The position numbers and the translations under genes were made by a program. This document shows positions 57,067 to 64,000 of a stretch of 64,000 bases of DNA, piece after piece. The DNA is taken from positions 186,001-250,000 of the forward strand of contig CALDUT010000002.1 in NCBI GenBank assembly GCA_937924775.1. The letters run 5' to 3'. A model generated the notes under the pieces. It was not told the origin of the DNA. It saw only the letters and a list, made by a program, of their open reading frames with translations, and did no database searches. Source of the stretch: an uncultured Gemmata sp. (GTDB lineage Bacteria > Planctomycetota > Planctomycetia > Gemmatales > Gemmataceae). The first letter of the stretch is position 1; each line of letters opens with the position of its first letter.

Positions 57067-59592
57067 TTAGTGGCGGAAGAGGAATTCGCGGGTGTTGATG
57101 AGGGCCCACATCACATCTTCCCAGGCTTTGCGTTTGTCGTCGCGTTTGGCGACGTGTTCCAGAGCGATGCGTTTTTCATCCTCCAGTGGGGCGCGGGCCA
57201 ACGCCGCGAAGTACAGCTCAGTGAGAATTTCCTCATCCGACTTTTTAGCCGCCAGCAACTGGCCCAAGCGATTGTTCGGGTTACGGACTTTATCGTTCAC
57301 CGTTGGCCCATTGATAAGTTGGAGGGCTTGGGCCAAGTTGCCATCGCTTTCCCGCTCGCATTCGCAGGCTAGTTCGCGTGCGGGCTGACCGAAGGCTTTC
57401 AGGAACGGATGATTGATTTCCCCGTCGGGCAGTTGGATCGCGCGGGTCCCGGCGGGCAGCCCGGCGAATTTCTCGGGAACGGCCGTGAAGTCGCAGATCG
57501 CATCGAGCAGTTGCTCGGCCGTGAGCAGTTTCGTGATGGCCCGGGAGAAGTATTTGTCGTCGTCTTGGTTGAAGTCATTGGGCTGCGCGGACAGTTGGTA
57601 CGTCCGCGACTTCATGATAGTGGTGATGAGCCGCTTGAGGTTGAATTTGTTGGCCGTGAAATCCTTCGCCAAGGCTTCGAGTAACTCATCGTTGCACGAG
57701 GGGTTGGATTCACGGAAATCATCGACCGGGTCAACGATTCCTTTGCCCATCAGGTGGAACCACACGCGGTTGACTACCGACTTGGCGAAGAAAGGATTTT
57801 CCGGTGATGTGAGCCAAGCGGCTAAAACGGCGCGGCGATCCTCCCCCGGGGGGATGGTGGCCTCGTTGGCTCCAGCCGGACTGCCCAAATACCGCGGGGG
57901 CATCTGCTTGCCGGTGCGCGGCTGCGACACTTCGCCAGAACGGGCCACATACACCACTTCGGACACCGGCGGATTGCCGCCGGGGCGCGTCCCGACTACC
58001 GGGGCTGGCTTGGTCTTCACCCGGGCAAACCATGCGGAGAAGCCGTAGTAATCGTCCTGGGTCCAGCGTTCAAAGGGGTGGTTGTGGCACTTGGCACATT
58101 GCATCCGCACGCCGAGGAACAATTGGGCGGTTGTTTCGGCTAATGTCGTGGGGTCTTTGGCGATCCGGAAGTAGTTGGCCGGCGGATTGGTGAAGGTATC
58201 CCCATTAGCGGTCAGCAGTTCTTGGACAACCTGATCCAGCGGGGTGTTCTTCTGAAAATGGGCACGGAGCCAGGCTTGCATCCCGTAGCTGCCTTTGGTT
58301 TGAATCGTTTTGCGGCTGGAACGGAGAATATCCGCCCATTTCAGGGCCCAGAAGTCGGCGAATTCGGGCATCTCCACGAGCCGGTCAATCAGTTGCGCGC
58401 GCTTGTCAGGGCTGGTATCCGCCAAAAAGGCTTTGGCTTCCGCCGCGGTGGGCATGCGGCCGATGGAATCAAGGTAGGCCCGGCGAACAAACTCGTAATC
58501 CGTACACAGTTCACTTGGAAGAATACTCATTTGCTTGAGCTTGGCGAAAACGTGCGTATCGATAAAGTTCGCTTCCGGTGGGTGGGTCCATCGGAAGCCT
58601 TCACGCGGTTGGAGGTAAGTCAGCCGGACGGACACCATGTCTTCCAAATAGCGGCACAGGATGGCGACTTCGCCAGCGCGTTTGAATTCCACCAATCCCG
58701 TGGGCGTCACATCGGCAATCGACGGGTCGCTGCTGCTGAAAACCGAAAGCCGCGTGACGTCACGTGTGGGACCGTCGGCGTAGGTGACGGTCACGGCCAA
58801 TTGTTGCCACCTCGCCGGGGCACTCAAGGTACGGCCCGCTGGAGTCACCACCACGGTCTTCACCGGTGGCAGGTTGGGGGCATCGTCTTTGAGGCCTTCC
58901 CGCATCCACGCAGTGATCATTTCCGCCGGTAGGCTGGAGGCGCTGAAACGTTGGCCCCCCTCGTGAGGCACCCGGCCCACACCCTTGAGCAACAGGAGAC
59001 TGGCTTCGGGGTTATGCTTGTCGGTCCGCCGGCCAAATTGTTCCCGGGTCAGTTGGATGAAATCGGCCGCCGGGTCGAAACCGCGTAGCGACAGTTTGAA
59101 GCCATTTTTGCCGCTGGGCGTACCGTGACACGCTCCCATATTGCACCCGCCGACGTTCAATGCCGCAATCACATCCCGGCGGAAGCTTACCGGAGCGGGT
59201 TGGTCCATTCCGGTGACCGTAACGGGCACCCGAACTTCCTTTTGGTTGGCCGTAATGACGATAGTCGCTGTCCCGTTGGCTTTGGGTCGCACAAACAGGC
59301 CGTCGGACAACTCCACGATGCCCGCCGGTTCGACCTTGGCTTCAACCACCCCGGTCAAGTCACGCGGAGAGCTGTCCAAATATTGGCCAGTGACCACCAG
59401 CTGCCGGGCATCCCGCAGGCCGTTGAGAGTTACCGTGGCCGGGGTCACTTCGACGCCAACCGGTTCGGCGATCACCGCCCGGCGGTCTTCGATACTCTGC
59501 GGGGGAGCGGCCAGTAACGTCGCATTCGACAGTAGGCAGGCAACAATTGTCACAACCCAGCAAGAACGAAGTTGGAGTGTTGTGGAAGGCAT
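57067..59592 (-). CDS. secreted PSD1-type protein (DUF1549 and DUF1553) with cytochrome c-like motifs
   Basis: 841 residues from the ATG at 59592. Signal peptide MPSTTLQLRSCWVVTIVACL to about residue 29; Ig-like/BIG2-like domain (about 40-125, VEVTPATVTLNGLRDARQLV); a first heme-like segment GGCNMGACHGTPSGKNGFKL with unusual CxxxxCH spacing; a second BIG2-like region; DUF1549 with a canonical CxxCH motif (RMQCAKCHNHPFERWTQDDY); then DUF1553 (SPENPFFAKSVVNRVWFHLM). Such proteins are multiplied in planctomycetes, usually beside DUF1501 partners; none is adjacent here. Function uncertain, proposed in polysaccharide or redox metabolism outside the cytoplasm. Confidence 0.93.
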   Translation of the reverse strand: MPSTTLQLRSCWVVTIVACLLSNATLLAAPPQSIEDRRAVIAEPVGVEVTPATVTLNGLRDARQLVVTGQYLDSSPRDLTGVVEAKVEPAGIVELSDGLFVRPKANGTATIVITANQKEVRVPVTVTGMDQPAPVSFRRDVIAALNVGGCNMGACHGTPSGKNGFKLSLRGFDPAADFIQLTREQFGRRTDKHNPEASLLLLKGVGRVPHEGGQRFSASSLPAEMITAWMREGLKDDAPNLPPVKTVVVTPAGRTLSAPARWQQLAVTVTYADGPTRDVTRLSVFSSSDPSIADVTPTGLVEFKRAGEVAILCRYLEDMVSVRLTYLQPREGFRWTHPPEANFIDTHVFAKLKQMSILPSELCTDYEFVRRAYLDSIGRMPTAAEAKAFLADTSPDKRAQLIDRLVEMPEFADFWALKWADILRSSRKTIQTKGSYGMQAWLRAHFQKNTPLDQVVQELLTANGDTFTNPPANYFRIAKDPTTLAETTAQLFLGVRMQCAKCHNHPFERWTQDDYYGFSAWFARVKTKPAPVVGTRPGGNPPVSEVVYVARSGEVSQPRTGKQMPPRYLGSPAGANEATIPPGEDRRAVLAAWLTSPENPFFAKSVVNRVWFHLMGKGIVDPVDDFRESNPSCNDELLEALAKDFTANKFNLKRLITTIMKSRTYQLSAQPNDFNQDDDKYFSRAITKLLTAEQLLDAICDFTAVPEKFAGLPAGTRAIQLPDGEINHPFLKAFGQPARELACECERESDGNLAQALQLINGPTVNDKVRNPNNRLGQLLAAKKSDEEILTELYFAALARAPLEDEKRIALEHVAKRDDKRKAWEDVMWALINTREFLFRH

Positions 59593-59791
59593 AAAGAATC
59601 CTCGCGATTGCAACGCGAAGTGGTTGGTAGGTTGAACGCGTGAGAGTCCATCGGTAGGTAGTTTCAAGTTACCCGAAATCCTCGCTCGGGGCGAGAGAAA
59701 AGTTCCGGATCTTCGATCCACGGTTGGTGCGTCCACTAGTATCGCTATATCCTGGCAGAAATGGTCCGATGATACCAGTGGGTTGGATCCG

Positions 59792-61045
59792 ATGCGAGCA
59801 ATCACGATTTGCGGGAGTATCGTTCTGGTCGCCTCGGCGTGGGTAGCTCCAGCTGCTCCGCCGACGGTAAGTCCTTCGCCCAAGACCACGGGAGGCGAAG
59901 TGGTGGTTTCGGAAGAAGCCTGGGCCATCCACCGGGAAGCCTTACTGATCGATGGCCACAACGATCTTCCCTGGGAACTGCGTGATGCCGATGGCCCCGG
60001 ATTCAAGACCATCGACCTTCGCAAACCCCAAAAACGCTTCCACACCGATATTGAGCGCTTGCGGCAAGGTCTCGTTGGAGCGCAGTTCTGGAGTGCGTAT
60101 GTCCCCGTGTCCTACAGTAAGAAAGGACTGGCCGTCAAAGCCACATTAGAACAAATCGACCTCATTCATGAATTGGCACGCCGCTACCCCGATACCTTCG
60201 AGATGGCCTACAGCACCGACGACATCCGCCGCATTCACAAGAAAGGCAAAATCGCCTCGCTCATCGGGATCGAAGGTGGCCATGCCATCGACAATTCGAT
60301 CCATCTGCTCCGCAATTACTACCGGTTGGGGGTCCGCTATATGACCCTGACACACTCGGAATCCCTCGATTGGGCCGATTCGTGTTCCGATGAACCCAAA
60401 GCCCACGGACTGACCGAATTTGGCGTTCAAGTTGTTCAAGAAATGAACAGGCTGGGTATGCTCGTGGATTTATCCCATGTTTCCCCGCAAACCATGAAGG
60501 CGGCGCTGCGTGCAACGAAAGCCCCGGTGATCTTCTCGCATTCCTCGGCCCAGGCGATCGCGGATCATCCCCGCAACGTGCCCGATGAGGTTCTCAAACT
60601 GGTGAAAAAGAACCGTGGTGTGGTCATGGTCAACTTCTTCAGTGGCTTTGTGACGCCCGAAGGGGCCCGGGCCATGAAGAAAATGTTCGAGGTTAGCCGA
60701 GAATTGAAGCGCCAATACCCCGATGACGAAGCCAAATTTCGCGACGAGTTTCGCGCCTGGGCCAGGGCCAACGACTATCCCGCAGGCGATATTCGCATCA
60801 TCGTGGACCATATCGATCACATCGTCAAAGTCGCGGGCATCGACTGCGTCGGCCTCGGTTCCGACTTCGATGGTGTCTCCAAACTCCCCCGAGGGATGGA
60901 CGATGTGTCCTGCTACCCCAAACTGACACAACTGTTGCTCGATCGGGGCTACACCAAGGAGGAAATTCACAAAATTCTTGGCGGGAATGTGTTGCGGGTT
61001 TTGGCAGAAGCCGAAAAAGTCAGCCGGGAATGGTCTCAACCCTGA
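59792..61045 (+). CDS. secreted M19 (renal-type) dipeptidase
   Basis: 417 residues from the ATG at 59792, with a signal peptide (MRAITICGSIVLVASAWVAP). Zinc ligands of family M19 are visible in order: LLIDGHNDLPWEL (HxD), IGIEGGHAID (Glu), MLVDLSHVSPQTM (His), VIFSHSSAQAI (His) and VGLGSDFDGVSKLP (Asp). Such enzymes hydrolyse dipeptides, including D-amino-acid-containing ones, in the periplasm. It precedes the kinase gene by 128 bases. Confidence 0.93.
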   Translation: MRAITICGSIVLVASAWVAPAAPPTVSPSPKTTGGEVVVSEEAWAIHREALLIDGHNDLPWELRDADGPGFKTIDLRKPQKRFHTDIERLRQGLVGAQFWSAYVPVSYSKKGLAVKATLEQIDLIHELARRYPDTFEMAYSTDDIRRIHKKGKIASLIGIEGGHAIDNSIHLLRNYYRLGVRYMTLTHSESLDWADSCSDEPKAHGLTEFGVQVVQEMNRLGMLVDLSHVSPQTMKAALRATKAPVIFSHSSAQAIADHPRNVPDEVLKLVKKNRGVVMVNFFSGFVTPEGARAMKKMFEVSRELKRQYPDDEAKFRDEFRAWARANDYPAGDIRIIVDHIDHIVKVAGIDCVGLGSDFDGVSKLPRGMDDVSCYPKLTQLLLDRGYTKEEIHKILGGNVLRVLAEAEKVSREWSQP

Positions 61046-61173
61046 TGGCGGGCCGCAGAAGTGCATTTTGGGCCGTTCTCGGCGTTGTCCGCAGCAGAAA
61101 CGCGGTAGCACAATTGCTATCATCACTTGGGGGAATCAGGGGCATCCCGCAGGCTTCCAGTCGGCTTTTTCGC

Positions 61174-62475
61174 ATGTCGTCCGAACCGCCGTTGCCGACG
61201 TTTCTCGAAATCCTTCGCCGTAGCCAGCTCTTTGATAGTGCCACCTTGCAACGATGGATGGCCGAAAAAAATGGCCTTTCAGCCCAACAATTGGCCAATC
61301 AGCTCATCGCCGCGGGGGAATTGACCCATTACCAAGCCGAGAAGTTGTTGCGCGGTCGGACCGACGGCTGGGTGATCGGTCCGTATGTGGTGTTGGCTCC
61401 GTTGGGCCGCGGCGGCATGGGTACTGTGGTGTATCTGGCCCGCGATCGCCGCGCCGCCCAAGCCTTGGGCGATACCGCGTTGGTCGCTCTCAAGCTCCTG
61501 CCGCGCCGGAAAGCCTTGGAGAACCCGCGGGCATTGGCCCGGCTGCGGCGGGAAGGGGCGTTGGGAGAGCGGGTCCACCATCCGCATGTGGTTCGCACCT
61601 TAGCGTACCGAGAAGAGGTGAACATTTATTGTCTGGCATTAGAATTCATCCCGGGTCAAACTCTCCGCGATCGGGTGCTTCGACACGGACCCGTTCCGAT
61701 CGCGGAGGCGACGCGAATTGTGGCCGATGTGGCTGCGGGATTGGCCCACTTGCACGATCACGGTCTGATTCACCGCGACGTGAAACCCGCCAACATCATG
61801 ATCCGGCCCGACGGGCAGGCCGTCTTACTCGATTTGGGCCTGGCCATGGCAATGGGAGAACCTCTGCCGAGCGATCCGAGTATCGCCGGCGGCCCGGGAT
61901 ACACGGTGGGTACGATGGATTTCCTCGCCCCAGAGCAGGCCGTGAATGCGGCCGCGGTGGGGCCCGCGGCGGATCTCTATAGCCTCGGCGGTACTTTGTA
62001 TTACTCCCTTACGGGGACAGTCCCGTTTCCCGCACCCGATAGCAAATCGAAGATTCTTCGCCATCACCGCGACCCGGTGCCCACCATTCCCCACATTCCG
62101 GCAGCGATCAATCACTTGATTCAAAGCTTGATGGCCAAATCCCCGACGGATCGGCCCCCGTCGGCTGGCTGGGTACAGCAATGGCTCCAGCCGTGGGCCG
62201 CCGCTATTCACCCGGCCCCTCACATCAATCCAGTGGCCCTCGCCGATGTCCCCGGGATCGATACGACGCTTTGGGAAACGGCCCCGGGCGACGAACCTGC
62301 GGCTGGCCTAGAGATCGACTCGCGCAGCAGTTCTGAACGCCACAACACGCAGCCATGGCGTGAACCCGATGGGTCGGCCAGGGTTTCAGAATCCCCATGG
62401 GCCTTTCTGGTCATCCTGTGTGGCATCCTGGCGTTCGCCGTTTCGATCCTGGTGATATTCCGTTTCTTGAGATGA
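61174..62475 (+). CDS. serine/threonine protein kinase with C-terminal membrane anchor
   Basis: 433 residues from the ATG at 61174. A short N-terminal domain (LTHYQAEKLLRGRTDG) typical of planctomycete kinases leads into a Hanks-type kinase: Gly loop LAPLGRGGMGTVVYLARD, Lys in LVALKLLPRR, catalytic loop GLIHRDVKPANIMI, DLG in place of DFG (VLLDLGLAMA) and FLAPEQ. All catalytic residues are present. A disordered linker leads to one TM helix (about 410-430, FLVILCGILAFAVSILVIF) at the very C-terminus. It may regulate a neighbouring secreted enzyme or act alone. Confidence 0.93.
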   Translation: MSSEPPLPTFLEILRRSQLFDSATLQRWMAEKNGLSAQQLANQLIAAGELTHYQAEKLLRGRTDGWVIGPYVVLAPLGRGGMGTVVYLARDRRAAQALGDTALVALKLLPRRKALENPRALARLRREGALGERVHHPHVVRTLAYREEVNIYCLALEFIPGQTLRDRVLRHGPVPIAEATRIVADVAAGLAHLHDHGLIHRDVKPANIMIRPDGQAVLLDLGLAMAMGEPLPSDPSIAGGPGYTVGTMDFLAPEQAVNAAAVGPAADLYSLGGTLYYSLTGTVPFPAPDSKSKILRHHRDPVPTIPHIPAAINHLIQSLMAKSPTDRPPSAGWVQQWLQPWAAAIHPAPHINPVALADVPGIDTTLWETAPGDEPAAGLEIDSRSSSERHNTQPWREPDGSARVSESPWAFLVILCGILAFAVSILVIFRFLR

Positions 62476-62511
62476 CGCCGACGGCTTGGTACGATGCCAG
62501 CAGGAGACGTC

Positions 62512-63072
62512 ATGATGAGGAAGCTCAAGTACTTCAAGCGGCATCGGATGGAACTCCCGTTGCTGGAACCACCGGCGGAAATGCCACTGCCCCCGGGCTA
62601 CCGCTGGATGGCCTGGGAGGATTCACTCTTGGCAGTGCATGCGGAAGTCAAATTCCTCAGTTTTCAGCATCACGACGATGCCGTTATCTTTCCGGCTTTG
62701 GGGAGCCGGGCTGGGTGTCACGAATTGATGCACGCCATTCGCCATCGCGACAACTTCTGCCCTGAAGCGACGTGGTTGGTGGTCGGTCCGGAGGGGGGCG
62801 TGGGCACGATCCAGGGGTTGATCGACAAGAATGGCTTCGGGGGAATTCAAAACTTGGGTGTCATTCCCGAGTGCCGCGGTTTGGGAATTGGCAAAGCGTT
62901 GTTGGTGAAAGCGTTAGCCGGTTTTGCCCGGCGGGGTGTGCCGCGTGCCTTTCTCGAGGTGACCGCCAGCAATGAAACTGCGGTCCGGATGTACCGCGCG
63001 ATAGGCTTCCGGGCTTATAAAACGTTTTACCGGTCGGTGGAACTGCCGGCAGAATCCGTGGTTGTTGGGTGA
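62512..63072 (+). CDS. GNAT-family N-acetyltransferase
   Basis: 186 residues from the ATG at 62512, 11 bases after AGGAG. Acetyl-CoA motif A is LGVIPECRGLGIGKALLVKA, followed by FLEVTASNETAVRMYRAIGF (motif B). The N-terminal part is variable and gives no substrate hint. It follows the kinase by 36 bases and precedes the M16 gene by 60 bases, probably one transcript. Confidence 0.9.
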   Translation: MMRKLKYFKRHRMELPLLEPPAEMPLPPGYRWMAWEDSLLAVHAEVKFLSFQHHDDAVIFPALGSRAGCHELMHAIRHRDNFCPEATWLVVGPEGGVGTIQGLIDKNGFGGIQNLGVIPECRGLGIGKALLVKALAGFARRGVPRAFLEVTASNETAVRMYRAIGFRAYKTFYRSVELPAESVVVG

Positions 63073-63132
63073 TACGCGACTCGGTTTATACACTATGCTG
63101 AGGAAAATTCTGACTGAGCAAGGATACTGCGC

Positions 63133-64000
63133 GTGGGGCAACACGTTTATCAGCACACCCTCCCCAATGGATTGGTTCTGTTGGCCGAACGGATGGAGCA
63201 TGTACGCTCTGCAGCCATCAACTTCCTCGTTCCGGCGGGAGCGGCCTACGAATCCCCCGGTCAGTTCGGCATCGCCAGCGTACTAGCGGAGCTGATCACC
63301 CGCGGGGCCGGGGCCCGCGATAGCCGCGAATTGACCCTGGCACTGGATAACCTCGGCCTCGATCGCGATGAGAGCGTTGGCACGGTGAATATGCGGTTCT
63401 GGGGCAGCACCTTGGCCCGCAATGTCCCGGCCGCCTTGGAGCTCTACGCCGACATTCTGCGGCGACCGCATCTGCCCGGGGAGGAACTCGAAGCGGTGCA
63501 GTCGTTGGTCCTGCAGGAGCTACACGCCTTGGAGGATTCGCCGCAAAAGAAGGTGATGGTGGAACTGCGCCGCGGCTACTATCCGCCTCCGCTCAACCAA
63601 GATCGTTATGGGAAGGCCGTAGACATTGCCGCCTTCACCATCGAGACAGTGCAGATGTTCTACCGGCAGCAGTTTCGCCCCAATGGAACCATTCTTTCGG
63701 TCGCGGGGAATGTGGAGTGGGAACCGCTCCTAGCGCAGGTGGAGCAGCTGTTCGGCAGTTGGGAACCGCAGGGCAACGGGGATATTGTGCCACAGCCGCA
63801 CACCCCCCGTTCGAATCACATTCCCAAAGAAACCCAGCAAACGCAGATCGCATTGGCCTTTCCAAGCGTGCCGGTGACCGATGCCGACTACTACAACGCC
63901 CGGGCCGCGGCTTCGATTCTCTCTGGTGGTATGAGTTCGCGGCTATTCACTGAAGTGCGGGAAAAACGCGGTCTGTGCTATTCAGTCTATGCAATACACG
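63133..64000 (+). CDS. M16-family peptidase-like protein lacking the HxxEH motif (partial, runs off the window)
   Basis: 289 codons are visible from the GTG at 63133 (AAGGA about 10 bases upstream); the stop lies beyond 64000. The fold is that of pitrilysin-family (M16) proteins: HTLPNGLVLLAERM, AINFLVPAGAAYESPGQFGI, FYRQQFRPNGTILSVAGNVE, and EVREKRGLCYSVYA. Where the zinc motif HxxEH is expected, the sequence is SVLAE (about codon 49), so the zinc site is absent. The R/Y pair in EKRGLCYSVY is kept. This matches the non-catalytic partner of two-subunit M16B peptidases; an active partner may follow downstream. Confidence 0.82.
   Translation, partial: MGQHVYQHTLPNGLVLLAERMEHVRSAAINFLVPAGAAYESPGQFGIASVLAELITRGAGARDSRELTLALDNLGLDRDESVGTVNMRFWGSTLARNVPAALELYADILRRPHLPGEELEAVQSLVLQELHALEDSPQKKVMVELRRGYYPPPLNQDRYGKAVDIAAFTIETVQMFYRQQFRPNGTILSVAGNVEWEPLLAQVEQLFGSWEPQGNGDIVPQPHTPRSNHIPKETQQTQIALAFPSVPVTDADYYNARAAASILSGGMSSRLFTEVREKRGLCYSVYAIH

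Overview
The window looks like a chromosomal segment of a planctomycete, probably from the Gemmataceae/Gemmatales side of the phylum. The support is: two DUF1559 proteins with type IV pilin-like N-termini, a DUF1549/DUF1553 (PSD1) protein with cytochrome c-type motifs, a DUF1570-like secreted protein, a planctomycete-style Ser/Thr kinase with a C-terminal membrane anchor, many secreted or lipid-anchored proteins, high G+C, and a mix of GTG and ATG starts. The species assignment is inference. There is no phage, insertion sequence or CRISPR array. The two ends differ: position 1 lies in non-coding DNA, while position 64000 cuts a gene.

Layout. 1-12.3 kb: a secreted subtilisin-fold protein without catalytic residues, enolase with a small membrane protein, tryptophan 2,3-dioxygenase, a methyltransferase, a DUF1570-like protein, a helical-repeat secreted protein and tRNA-Pro(GGG). 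12.3-21.6 kb (minus strand): a tightly packed chemosensory operon whose order and domain details match the Pseudomonas Wsp surface-sensing system (wspA-B-C-D-E-F). The WspR-like response regulator lies first, and its receiver is fused to a SpoIIE/PP2C phosphatase instead of a GGDEF diguanylate cyclase. 21.6-25.1 kb: an uncharacterised protein, an exported FAM173-like lysine methyltransferase homologue and a PYROXD2-like FAD oxidoreductase. 25.1-28.9 kb: an AT-richer accessory-looking block with two tyrosine-rich DUF1559 pilin-like proteins flanking a lipoprotein with a pentapeptide repeat. 29.3-35.3 kb: UDP-sugar dehydrogenase, a radical SAM enzyme, GmhB-type phosphatase, an ATP-grasp ligase, an LLM flavin enzyme and a PII protein lacking Tyr51. 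35.5-43.1 kb: a PQQ-type propeller, ECF sigma factor, PheS, small proteins, TruB, a lipid kinase and an ArsR-type regulator. 43.5-48.4 kb: an acidic Ser/Asp-rich membrane protein, an unknown gene coupled to fumarylacetoacetase, and a sulfotransferase. 48.5-53.1 kb: dnaX-ybaB-recR followed by rpoN; dnaX carries a nine-A slippery run that would give a short gamma form. 53.2-64 kb: a carboxyltransferase, a DapA/NanA-family aldolase, a phosphoesterase, the PSD1 protein, an M19 dipeptidase, a protein kinase, a GNAT acetyltransferase and the start of an M16-family protein.

How the genes fit together. The clearest functional unit is the Wsp-like operon: membrane receptor, two CheW couplers, CheR/CheB adaptation enzymes, a CheA-receiver hybrid kinase and a phosphatase output. 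Such a phosphatase would be expected to act on an anti-sigma antagonist (STAS protein) encoded elsewhere. Catabolic genes (tryptophan dioxygenase, fumarylacetoacetase) and housekeeping genes (eno, pheS, truB, dnaX, recR, rpoN) are scattered between them. A recurring theme is catalytically degenerate peptidase folds: the subtilisin-like, DUF1570-like and M16-like proteins all lack their expected active-site residues.
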